A DNA stretch of 64,000 bases from Bdellovibrionales bacterium Ga0074139 (GTDB lineage Bacteria > Bdellovibrionota > Bdellovibrionia > Bdellovibrionales > Bdellovibrionaceae), in the NCBI GenBank assembly GCA_001464795.1, contig LNEB01000012.1, positions 124,001 through 188,000 of the forward strand, in the 5' to 3' direction. Positions within the stretch are counted from its first letter, which is position 1. Every line of letters starts with the position of its first letter. A model generated the notes under the pieces. It had not been told where the DNA came from. It worked only from the letters and a program-made list of their open reading frames with translations, and did not search any database. Both the position numbers and the translations under genes were made by a program. This document shows positions 36,097-44,034 of the stretch, piece by piece.

Positions 36097-37335
36097 ATGA
36101 TTTTATTTATTACTTTACTCAGTTTTCATGCTCAAGCGGCCAGCCTAAGTGTTAACCATGATAACATAAAATCTTTACTTGAAAGTCGAAATCAAAATTT
36201 AGCTGCTTTAAGACTTGAATTGAAAGCAGTACAAAATCAGCAAGGTTCCTTTGCGAGATCATTCCTACCTTCTTTGGAAATGTATACAGCAGAGGAAACC
36301 TTTAAAGTGGGCCGCGAGGAACAATTAAGACAACCCGAGTACGGAGCAGAACTTAGAATTAATTTGTTTAATGGCGGCCGTGATTATTTAGAATCCCAAG
36401 CTCGAGACTTGGATACAGCACAAAAAAAGTCAGAATCAGAAAGGATTTTTTCTGAAACATTATTGCTGGCTCGCACCCACTACTGGAATTTATTGTATAC
36501 ACAAGAATTGCTTAAGCAAATTCAACTGACCTTAGACACCACTGAGCAAAACCTGAAACTCGCAACCAAAAGAATTCAAAGTGGAGTGGCCACACAAACC
36601 GACCGCTTTGAGTTTGAAATGAAAACAACAGATCTAAATCAAGAGCTCAAAGAACTTCAGCTTTCCTATCAAATGCAGTTGAAAGAACTTGGACTTCTAT
36701 TAAACCTTCAAAGGGGTGAAACTCTGCAGTTACCTGCAAAAATTGAACATCTACATGATTTTGAAAATTTACTTTCTCACAATGAAAAAGATCATGATTT
36801 TTTGTTTCAAGAAATCCAACATCAAGCAAAGGCCTCAGACCTCAGAGCCAAAAAAGAATCCCGTGCCTTTTGGCCAAAAGTAGAGGCCTATGCTGCTTAC
36901 AACCAGTTCAACCAAAGAGAAGAGATCGAATTTCTTAATTCAAAGGATAGGACAGAATCAGTCATTGGACTTAAAATGACAATTAGTCTTTCACAAGGTT
37001 TGGAGTCTGAAAGACAAGCCGCTAGTGAAAAGCTGAAAGCCCAGGCTTTAAAACTTTATGCTGAAAACAAAAAACAAGAAGTGGAAATTCATATTGAAAA
37101 CGAAATGGATGAGCTCAGATTAAAACACGAACAAATTCATGCTGCAGAAGAAAACAGCTTACGAGCTGAAAAGTATTATATTTTAACAAAGTCTGAGTAC
37201 AGTCGGGGTGTTAAAAATTCACCCGACGTTTTAGGGGCTACTGAGAAACTTTTTGAAACCAAAAAAAAGCATTTAGAAATCATTCGTGATTTCCAAATTG
37301 CAAAATCCCATGTGCTTTCAAAGATGGGTAAGTAA
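36097..37335 (+). CDS. TolC/CzcC-like outer-membrane efflux protein
   Basis: 412 aa from ATG 36097, giving signal MILFITLLSFHAQAA. A long coiled-coil rich OEP repeat structure is seen (LAALRLELKAVQNQQ.., RIQSGVATQTDRFEFE, then SEYSRGVKNSPDVLGATE near the end). These are the two helical-barrel repeats of TolC-family channels. It is the exit duct for the upstream RND pump. Starts 10 bp after the His-rich gene. Confidence 0.87.
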   Translation: MILFITLLSFHAQAASLSVNHDNIKSLLESRNQNLAALRLELKAVQNQQGSFARSFLPSLEMYTAEETFKVGREEQLRQPEYGAELRINLFNGGRDYLESQARDLDTAQKKSESERIFSETLLLARTHYWNLLYTQELLKQIQLTLDTTEQNLKLATKRIQSGVATQTDRFEFEMKTTDLNQELKELQLSYQMQLKELGLLLNLQRGETLQLPAKIEHLHDFENLLSHNEKDHDFLFQEIQHQAKASDLRAKKESRAFWPKVEAYAAYNQFNQREEIEFLNSKDRTESVIGLKMTISLSQGLESERQAASEKLKAQALKLYAENKKQEVEIHIENEMDELRLKHEQIHAAEENSLRAEKYYILTKSEYSRGVKNSPDVLGATEKLFETKKKHLEIIRDFQIAKSHVLSKMGK

Positions 37336-39474
37336 TTAATCCAGTATCATCATCTGATACAATTGGCTCATTCGATTCACACAATCTGCAGCCGAAGGGT
37401 GATGGTAATCGATGGCACCCACTGACGTCACAGAGCCCCGACGGTTACCACAAAAATCAAAAGCGGCTGTCGCATCAGGGGTCACGCTAAGAACTGAAGG
37501 CACCGGTGATGAGAGCAATTGAAATTGACCGGATCTTGGATTTTGCAATAGATCCATTCCGTCATTTCGTGTAAGGGTGTAATTTTGCTGGAGCAGCGGC
37601 ACTCGGCCTGCTATTTGTGAGGCCCAACCTTGTGAAAATAAATTATTCTTAAATAAATTTGTAGCCACTGGAGCTGTTTGATCAAACCAGTTTTGTTTGA
37701 CGTTAATAGTCGTATTGTTGAGATACTGGGTTGTGTCTTGATTGATCACACCAATACCAAAACTATTGCCTGCACCTTGGCAATTGATCACTACATTATT
37801 GCGAAATATTCCATTAAAACTAGTGCAATCGGTATCTTTACAGAACTGATTACCATCAGTTGAGTCCCCCACATTGATGCCTCGGCGATTGGATCCCGTA
37901 ACCACATTTTTTTCACACACGATAAAATTTTGCTCAACTAAAACATTATCAGAATGCATTTTAGGATAAATGGCAGTGGCACTTCTTGATGTGTTGGCCG
38001 ATGCAAAGTCGTAAAACAAATTGCCTCGAACCACAGTATTGGGAGATCCATCAATATTCAGAACATTAAATGGTGAGTTACCAGGCATGGCTTTATCATT
38101 GAACCATCTGTTATTAATAAATTTGATGCCAGAGGGGCAGTTAAAAACTGTGCCCACAATGTCACAATTCGTTTTCACATGGCTCATGAAGTTAACCACT
38201 TTGTTATTTCTTAAAACTGTATCTGATCCCCCGCCCACAATGTGAAAGGCATGTTCATTGTTGGTTCCGTCTCCGCACACACCACGAACCACTAAATTCT
38301 CGAACACCCAATTGGAAGCTGTCACATAAAAACCTTCAGGATTACAAAACTCGATCGTCGCCTGCCCCAGCTGCGAAGCTCTTAAGAAAATAGGAGAGCC
38401 ACTTGATCCCGCGCGGTTCACACGCACTTTAGAATCCGTTAAACGGTAATTTCCAGCCCCCAGCAAAATGTGATCTCCTGGTAAAGCTTGAGAAAGTGCC
38501 GATAACAGTTGGGCTGAAGTGCTAACATTGACAACTCTGGCACTGGCACTGACCACAGGGCCGTTGTCTGGTGCATATTTATCAGCTGGTGGATCTTGAA
38601 TTTGGCAGGTCGAAAATCGGGTGGCCACCACATTGGGTGAAAATAATCCTGTGGCCTGCTGGCAGCTGGAAACAACTCGGGCAGCCGCACATTCGGCTGT
38701 GGTACCTTGAGCACGAGTATAATAAATATATTGCACCATCGCATCCACTGGCTGAGCCGTATCTGGATGAATACATTTTTGTGTACAACTCGAAAAAAGT
38801 GGCACACTTCCCGTCCACTGACCGCTGGCCTGACAAGTTCGATTGACCGATGATCCACATAAATTAGGAAATGTGGCCGTTTGACTTACAAAGCCGCTAA
38901 CGGTGCTGCCGATGGCATTTCCCGAAGGCACAGCTGCACCAGCTGAAGTCGTATAAGCACAGGTCTGACCTTGCACTAAACAACTGGGAAAACGGTTGGC
39001 TGCCACCGCAGGCAAAAACATTCCTGAGGCTTGCTGACAGGTAGACACCACTCGTGCAGCATCACACTCGGCCTGAGTGGCTCCACTTGCACGAGTAAAA
39101 TAGACAAACTGGGATCCCGAATTCACCGCCTGATTATTATCAGGATTGATACATTGCTGCTGACAGTTTTGATAAACAGGCACACTGCCATCAAACAATC
39201 CTGTGTTTAAGCAGTTTCTTTGCACCTGTGCCCCGCAGGTCACAGGATACAGTGCAGACATGATCGGAAATCCCGTGACCGATTGCCCCGGTGATATCTG
39301 AGAACCATTAGGAAGTGAGCAAGTGACTGGGGCACTGGATATTGAATCGGCTGCAATGGATTCTAATTGCTCAGCTGTTTCAAATTCAGAGGCACAATTT
39401 TGAAAAGAGAAAAGAGTGGAGGTGGAGAGCGCAAACAATAGACTCATCTTCAATGAATAGCGCCATTGTCTCAT
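37336..39474 (-). CDS. FQNC lipoprotein: duplicated Cys-rich module plus beta-helix (PL6-like)
   Basis: 712 aa; signal ends ALSTSTLFSFQNCAS (Cys27 lipidated). Residues about 52-165 and 172-290 are two copies of one Cys-rich module; matching blocks are RNCLNTGLFDGSVPV/RTCQASGQWTGSVPL, QCINPD/KCIHPD and ARVVSTCQQASGMF/ARVVSSCQQATGLF. From about 312 a right-handed beta helix starts (LLSALSQALPGDHILLGAGNYR), like polysaccharide lyase family 6 or chondroitinase B, with many NN turns (GIFRNNVVIN). Glycan cleavage is plausible; catalytic residues were not verified. GGGGGA precedes the ATG. Confidence 0.8.
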   Translation of the reverse strand: MRQWRYSLKMSLLFALSTSTLFSFQNCASEFETAEQLESIAADSISSAPVTCSLPNGSQISPGQSVTGFPIMSALYPVTCGAQVQRNCLNTGLFDGSVPVYQNCQQQCINPDNNQAVNSGSQFVYFTRASGATQAECDAARVVSTCQQASGMFLPAVAANRFPSCLVQGQTCAYTTSAGAAVPSGNAIGSTVSGFVSQTATFPNLCGSSVNRTCQASGQWTGSVPLFSSCTQKCIHPDTAQPVDAMVQYIYYTRAQGTTAECAAARVVSSCQQATGLFSPNVVATRFSTCQIQDPPADKYAPDNGPVVSASARVVNVSTSAQLLSALSQALPGDHILLGAGNYRLTDSKVRVNRAGSSGSPIFLRASQLGQATIEFCNPEGFYVTASNWVFENLVVRGVCGDGTNNEHAFHIVGGGSDTVLRNNKVVNFMSHVKTNCDIVGTVFNCPSGIKFINNRWFNDKAMPGNSPFNVLNIDGSPNTVVRGNLFYDFASANTSRSATAIYPKMHSDNVLVEQNFIVCEKNVVTGSNRRGINVGDSTDGNQFCKDTDCTSFNGIFRNNVVINCQGAGNSFGIGVINQDTTQYLNNTTINVKQNWFDQTAPVATNLFKNNLFSQGWASQIAGRVPLLQQNYTLTRNDGMDLLQNPRSGQFQLLSSPVPSVLSVTPDATAAFDFCGNRRGSVTSVGAIDYHHPSAADCVNRMSQLYQMMILD

Positions 39475-39610
39475 GTGAAATCCCCCACTTTTATAATAGC
39501 AATAAATCGGATGAATGGGGGGAACGATTAAGTCTATTATGGGATTTGGTTAATAATGAAACGTCTAAGAAATTGACAGTTCTATTGAAAAATCGAATAG
39601 TGGTAACTAG

Positions 39611-40093
39611 ATGGTTCTAACACTTTTATTTTTATCATTACAAGCCTTCTCCTCTGATCTTCCTGCACCAAGAAAAATGGGATTGGTTTTGGTTTTTTTA
39701 TCGGCCAAGTGTCCGTGTTCGGATAGCCATATCACTGAAATTTCTGAGCTATCTTTACAATACACGGATTTTAAATTTGCTGCCATCCATTCTAATAGTG
39801 ATGAAACCCCAGAACAAGCCATGCTTTACTTTAAAAATGCAAAGCTTCCTTTCGAAGTGATCACTGATCAAAAGTTTAAACTAGCAGATCAATTCGATGC
39901 TTATAAAACCCCTCACTCAGTTATTATTTTACCAAATAAAAAAATAGCTTACAGCGGCGGAGTCACTGACAGCTCTGATGGAGAAGATGCTGAACAAAAA
40001 TACCTACGTGAAGCCCTTGACGACATTTCAAAAAACAAGCCCATTCGTAAAACAAAAACAGAAGTCATGGGTTGTTTGATCAGACCCAGATAA
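39611..40093 (+). CDS. secreted thioredoxin-fold (AhpC/TSA-like) protein
   Basis: 160 aa with a short signal (MVLTLLFLSLQAFSSD). A thioredoxin fold follows with the redox site SAKCPCSDSH, the middle block HSNSDETPEQAM and the cis-Pro loop YKTPHSVIIL. The C-terminal block GGVTDSSDGEDAEQKYLREALDD ends in a Cys (VMGCLIRPR), as in periplasmic redoxins of this subgroup. Probably a periplasmic thiol-disulfide protein; the partner is unknown. Confidence 0.78.
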   Translation: MVLTLLFLSLQAFSSDLPAPRKMGLVLVFLSAKCPCSDSHITEISELSLQYTDFKFAAIHSNSDETPEQAMLYFKNAKLPFEVITDQKFKLADQFDAYKTPHSVIILPNKKIAYSGGVTDSSDGEDAEQKYLREALDDISKNKPIRKTKTEVMGCLIRPR

Positions 40094-40095
40094 GT

Positions 40096-40461
40096 TTATT
40101 TTTCTACTCGGTCCCAAATAAAAATGACAGCTTCACTCCCCATCTGAACCGAGATGTGAAGCTGACCATTCTGAATCCAAGCTGGCGTTTTTGAAATAGA
40201 TCCCAGTTGCATATCTGGATCTTGATCACAAAAATAGGCATTATGCGGAGCTGACCAAGTGACTTGCTGGAAAAGCTTTTGACCATCAAATTCATACAAC
40301 GCCAATCGATCACAACTTCCGTTTTCATCTTTACGGTGGTAGTGCAATCGATTCACACCATCAGATTGAAAATCATATTGAATAACAAGATCAGGATTCG
40401 GTGGCGGTAAAATTTGCCCGTTATAGAATAGACTTACAAATAGCCATACTCCAACTATCAT
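40096..40461 (-). CDS. small secreted protein, third gene of the CBS operon
   Basis: 121 aa from ATG 40461 (MIVGVWLFVSLFYNG signal); an in-frame TTG at 40479 would add six residues. Two Cys (GSCDRL, YFCDQD) may pair, and beta-strands dominate (VIQYDFQSDGVNRLHYHRKD). No family recognised. It starts 7 bp after the preceding secreted-protein gene and probably shares its promoter. Confidence 0.5.
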   Translation of the reverse strand: MIVGVWLFVSLFYNGQILPPPNPDLVIQYDFQSDGVNRLHYHRKDENGSCDRLALYEFDGQKLFQQVTWSAPHNAYFCDQDPDMQLGSISKTPAWIQNGQLHISVQMGSEAVIFIWDRVEK

Positions 40462-40468
40462 ATTAAAA

Positions 40469-40861
40469 TCATTCCACAACCATGGATTTTTCTAAGTAAG
40501 TTCCATCTCCGTTAATGAATCGTAAAAGATGCTTTCCAGAATCAAGACTTCCAAGGCGAACTTCTTTTTGAAAGGGAACTAGAACCATTAAACACATGCC
40601 TTGGCTGACAGAAGCTATCGATCGAACCTCGTGAGTAAAAGAATCCAGCTTTTTAATTTCTGCCTTTTTCCATTTGTAGCAGCCATTTTGAAAAACACCA
40701 TTAACTATAACATAGGCATCTGATCGACTATTAAAGCCTGCAGGAATGTAGGCTCCGCTTATTCCAATTGTTACTTCGCGCTCTTGTGGTGGCTCAGATG
40801 CTTTGGACTGAGTTCCCCACAAGATTAATAAAGTGGCTGTTGCAAGTAATACTTTTTTCAT
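40469..40861 (-). CDS. small secreted protein, second gene of the CBS operon
   Basis: 130 aa; ATG 40861 with GGGAGG upstream (an earlier in-frame start at 40873 lies before this ribosome site). Signal MKKVLLATATLLILWGTQSKA, then a beta-sandwich-like domain with two Cys (NGCYKWK, GMCLMV) and HLLRFINGDGTYLEKSM. Family not recognised. It follows the CBS gene by 25 bp and is probably under the same sigma-54 promoter. Confidence 0.55.
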   Translation of the reverse strand: MKKVLLATATLLILWGTQSKASEPPQEREVTIGISGAYIPAGFNSRSDAYVIVNGVFQNGCYKWKKAEIKKLDSFTHEVRSIASVSQGMCLMVLVPFQKEVRLGSLDSGKHLLRFINGDGTYLEKSMVVE

Positions 40862-40886
40862 AAAACCTCCCATGGTTTTGTTTTAG

Positions 40887-41294
40887 TTAATTTTTGAGTC
40901 GTGTTGTGAGTAATTCATCAAAAGCACGAAGTGCATCCACCCAAGTAAATATGCCAACCAGTTTGTGATTATCTTCAATAAGAACGCAGCCATATTTGTG
41001 CAACACCATTTCAGCACACACTTCGTTCAATAAGGCTTTGGGTGAAGAGATATAAGGATCCGGCGTGAAAGCTTCATCCACTTTAACTTTTTTGATATCC
41101 ACATCTTTAAAAGACTCAACAAGTTTGATGTCTCTGTCTGTTAAAATTCCCACAAGCTGACCACCCGATAAAACAGGTAAATGCCTGATGCGGTATTCGT
41201 TCATAACATGAATCGCTTTTTCTAATGTTTGTTCAGCACCAATGGTATGGGGCACTGTTGTCATATATTTTTCAATTGTTGGGACAGATTTCAT
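40887..41294 (-). CDS. tandem CBS-domain protein
   Basis: 135 aa with two CBS repeats: HVMNEYRIRHLPVLSGGQLVG followed by ILTDRDI, and EMVLHKYGCVLIEDNHKLVG followed by IFTWVDAL. Stand-alone CBS pairs bind adenine nucleotides (AMP, ATP, c-di-AMP or NAD) and act as energy sensors. AAGGAGAC stands upstream of the start. Its leader holds a sigma-54 type promoter and palindromic sites, so control by the adjacent NtrC-type regulator is likely. Confidence 0.88.
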   Translation of the reverse strand: MKSVPTIEKYMTTVPHTIGAEQTLEKAIHVMNEYRIRHLPVLSGGQLVGILTDRDIKLVESFKDVDIKKVKVDEAFTPDPYISSPKALLNEVCAEMVLHKYGCVLIEDNHKLVGIFTWVDALRAFDELLTTRLKN

Positions 41295-41324
41295 CTTGAG
41301 GTCTCCTTTTTTAAAAAGAGATAC

Positions 41325-41340
41325 AGCAAGACTGTGGCCA
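41325..41340 (-). promoter_or_regulatory. sigma-54 (-24/-12) promoter of the CBS operon
   Basis: The minus strand reads TGGCCACAGTCTTGCT: GG and GC are separated by exactly ten bases, with TTGCT intact at -12. It lies about 30 bp before the CBS start codon and about 50-75 bp from the palindromes at 41387-41415. A sigma-54 activator gene is 1.3 kb away. Confidence 0.65.
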
Positions 41341-41386
41341 CGTAAGACCCAGCATTCAATCGATTTGAAAGGAATGATGAGTAAGC

Positions 41387-41415
41387 TTGTCTCAAACCCA
41401 GAGACAACTTGTCTC
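41387..41415. promoter_or_regulatory. palindromic enhancer-like sites upstream of the CBS operon
   Basis: Three half sites: TTGTCTC-N7-GAGACAA (41387-41407) overlaps GAGACA-ACT-TGTCTC (41401-41415). The second form recurs at 42552-42566 and 50548-50562. No T-run follows on either side, so it is not a terminator. It likely binds the NtrC-type regulator upstream of the sigma-54 promoter. Confidence 0.55.
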
Positions 41416-41420
41416 AGAAT

Positions 41421-42539
41421 TTAGTTGCTTTGCTTTTTGGGGATATGCATCAAAAATTTTGTATTTTTACTTTGATGATCATAAACAAGATCACCACCAT
41501 TTTGAATCAGTAAACTTTTAGAAATACTTAAACCAAGCCCGGTCCCATACTGAACTCTTTTTGTTGAAAAGAAGGGATCAAACATTTTAGCAACAACATC
41601 GTTTGGAATCCCTGCCCCTGAGTCTGTAATTTCAATGATGAGTTCTTCCTGGCTTTCACGAATATCCAGACGCATCCATTTTTCGTCTAAGTTTTGAATG
41701 GCATCATAGGCATTGTTCATGAGGTTCACTAAGACTTGAACGATTTGATAACTTCGGCACTCCACACGGGATTTATTAATCAGTTCAGGTTTTATAATCT
41801 GCACACCATGATCTAAAAACCGACTTTGACACCAATTCAATGCATCTTCAATGATCTCAGAAATCATCACTCTTTCAAAAGGTTCTCGGTCACTTTGTTG
41901 ATGGGACATAGAGCGCATGCTTTTTACAATTTTTTCTATTCTGTAACCTGTGGATTCAATGGCGTCAGCAATTCTAAGAAGTTCATTGGTATCCGGTTTG
42001 GGGTCCGCAAGCATGGATTTCAGCATTTCCACACGACCTAAAATGACTCCTAAGGGATTATTGATTTCATGGGTAATGGCTGCTGCCATTTCACCAATGG
42101 CCGATAATCTTGAGGAAGCCACCAGCTTTTCGTTTTGTTCAAGAATGGTTTTTTGCGCCAGTTTAAGTTCTGTAATTTCGTGGCGGATGGATAAATATTT
42201 CTCTGGTTTTCCATCATCTCCAATAAAAGGAACAATCGTAGTTGAGACCCAATAAAGATCACCATCTTTTTTTCGGTTACAAATTTCACCCACCCAAACT
42301 TGTCCTGACGAAATTTTTTTCCAAAGATCCTTAAAAAAACTGGGATCATGGTAGCAGGAGTTCACAACTTTGTGGGTTTTACCCATCAATTCTTGCTCTG
42401 TGAAGCCCGAGATTTCACAGAACTTTGGATTAACATATGTAATAAGGCCTTGAGCATTGGTTTCAGCCACAATGGCCGCTTGATCCAGGGCAAATTTTTG
42501 ATTGGTCAGTTGTTGGTACAGTCGAGTGTCCATGCCCAT
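41421..42539 (-). CDS. soluble PAS-domain sensor histidine kinase
   Basis: 372 aa without TM helices. A PAS domain spans about residues 20-125 (ITYVNPKFCEISGFTEQELMG, ending in IRHEITELK). HisKA has His157 in ITHEINNPLG, and the ATPase part shows NLMNNAYDAIQN (N box), DSGAGIP and FDPFFSTK with GTGLGLSIS. The PAS ligand is unknown. It is divergent from an NtrC-type regulator, its likely partner, across a region with a palindromic site. Confidence 0.92.
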   Translation of the reverse strand: MGMDTRLYQQLTNQKFALDQAAIVAETNAQGLITYVNPKFCEISGFTEQELMGKTHKVVNSCYHDPSFFKDLWKKISSGQVWVGEICNRKKDGDLYWVSTTIVPFIGDDGKPEKYLSIRHEITELKLAQKTILEQNEKLVASSRLSAIGEMAAAITHEINNPLGVILGRVEMLKSMLADPKPDTNELLRIADAIESTGYRIEKIVKSMRSMSHQQSDREPFERVMISEIIEDALNWCQSRFLDHGVQIIKPELINKSRVECRSYQIVQVLVNLMNNAYDAIQNLDEKWMRLDIRESQEELIIEITDSGAGIPNDVVAKMFDPFFSTKRVQYGTGLGLSISKSLLIQNGGDLVYDHQSKNTKFLMHIPKKQSN

Positions 42540-42548
42540 CTTTTAAGC

Positions 42549-42569
42549 CTTGAGACAATATGACTCAAG
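42549..42569. promoter_or_regulatory. palindrome between kinase and regulator genes
   Basis: CTTGAG-N9-CTCAAG with the inner core GAGACA-ATA-TGACTC. It stands 10 bp ahead of the kinase start and 62 bp before the regulator start. Same core as the sites near 41401 and 50548, which suggests autoregulation by the NtrC-type protein. Confidence 0.5.
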
Positions 42570-42630
42570 TTTTTTATGAATTGAACGGATCATTTTGTTA
42601 AACTTAAAAGCCATGATATTTTGATATTCT

Positions 42631-44034
42631 ATGAATAATGATTCCACTGGCTCTATTATAGTCGTCGACGATGATCCTGAAATGCGCTCTATGGTCAAAG
42701 ACCATCTGATTCGCTGTGGCCACCAAGTGAAAGACTTCGCAAGCGGCTTGGATGCAGTTCAATACATCAGTTCGGGTGGACTGGATGCCTTAGGAACTGA
42801 GCTGATGCTGACAGATCTTAGAATGCCTGACATCGACGGGCTAGACCTTCTTCAACAAGTCAAACGCTTCCCTCACCCTTTTCCTGTGATTATTATGACG
42901 GCCTACGCCTCAGTGGACACAGCCATCGATGGACTTCGCAAAGGAGCTTTTGATTATATCACAAAGCCCTTCAAGCTCACTGAGCTCACTTTAACTGCGG
43001 AAAGAGCACTGCATTTTCATAGACTTAAAATGCAAAATCTCACACTCACCGCTGAGGTCAAAAAAACCTGGGGCTTTCATGAAATGGTGGGAAAAAGCTC
43101 TGCAATGCAATCAATTTTTGATTTAATCGAAAGAGTGGCCTCTGCCAATTCTAATATTTTAGTGACTGGTGAAAGTGGGACTGGAAAAGAAGTGGTGGCT
43201 CGAGCCATTCATAACCGAGGCTCAAGATCAAAAGCTCCTTTTATTGCCATTAATTGTACAGCCATTCCAGATGAACTTATGGAATCTGAATTATTTGGCC
43301 ATGTGAAGGGATCCTTCACCGGAGCCATAGCAGACAAAAAAGGCTTATTTGAAGAAGCCAATGGTGGAACTTTATTCTTAGATGAAATTGGTGACATGAA
43401 TGTGAACCTTCAAGCCAAGCTTCTTCGAGTACTTCAAGAGAGAGTCATAAAACCTGTGGGCTCCAACACGACCAGGCCCATTGACGTCCGAGTCATTGCT
43501 GCCACCCATAAAGATCTCAAAAAAGCGATCATCAGTGGTGGTTTCCGAGAAGATCTTTACTACAGACTCTCAGTGATTCCGATGAACGTTCCACCGCTCC
43601 GTCACAGACCCGAAGATATTCCTTTGCTTGCTCATCATTTTTTAAGAAAGTATTCAGCTCTTAACGGCGGAAAAGTTTTTAGCTTCACGCAAGCAGCATT
43701 GCAGAAGTTAATGACTCACAGTTGGCCCGGAAACGTGCGAGAGCTGGAAAACACAATTGAAAGAATGGTCGTTTTGACTCGAGGTCCAACTTTGGACTTA
43801 GTGGATGTTCCAGAGTTTCACCAAGCCTCACATGATCAACTTTTAGGACAAGCTTTAGACGAAACCCCCACATTGGAAGACCTAGAGAAAAAATATATCC
43901 AAATGGTGTATCAAAAAACCGGTGGAAAAAAAGAAAAGACAGCTCAGATATTAGGAATTAATCGTCGCACTCTTTACCGTAAACAAAAAGAATATGGTTT
44001 AGCCACAGGTCCTGCAGAACCCGAAGATTTATAA
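42631..44034 (+). CDS. NtrC-family sigma-54 response regulator
   Basis: 467 aa. A receiver domain has phosphorylatable Asp62 (LTDLRMPDIDG) and acidic DDD at 13-15. The AAA+ domain shows Walker A GESGTGKE, the sigma-54 contact loop GSFTGA (a variant of GAFTGA), and Walker B FLDEIGDM. The C-terminal Fis-type HTH is KTAQILGINRRTLYRKQKEYG. It activates sigma-54 promoters when phosphorylated by the divergent PAS kinase. A 6-bp overlap with the convergent ccoG end. Confidence 0.94.
   Translation: MNNDSTGSIIVVDDDPEMRSMVKDHLIRCGHQVKDFASGLDAVQYISSGGLDALGTELMLTDLRMPDIDGLDLLQQVKRFPHPFPVIIMTAYASVDTAIDGLRKGAFDYITKPFKLTELTLTAERALHFHRLKMQNLTLTAEVKKTWGFHEMVGKSSAMQSIFDLIERVASANSNILVTGESGTGKEVVARAIHNRGSRSKAPFIAINCTAIPDELMESELFGHVKGSFTGAIADKKGLFEEANGGTLFLDEIGDMNVNLQAKLLRVLQERVIKPVGSNTTRPIDVRVIAATHKDLKKAIISGGFREDLYYRLSVIPMNVPPLRHRPEDIPLLAHHFLRKYSALNGGKVFSFTQAALQKLMTHSWPGNVRELENTIERMVVLTRGPTLDLVDVPEFHQASHDQLLGQALDETPTLEDLEKKYIQMVYQKTGGKKEKTAQILGINRRTLYRKQKEYGLATGPAEPEDL

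Noticed and set aside
38439-38860. Extra genes in other frames inside the beta-helix lipoprotein
   Set aside because: Open frames of 90-140 codons exist on both strands, but they lie wholly within the lipoprotein, lack ribosome sites and have no domain-like pattern.
41387-41415. Terminator of the PAS kinase gene
   Set aside because: The inverted repeats are not followed by a T-run on the minus strand and the same core recurs upstream of other genes.
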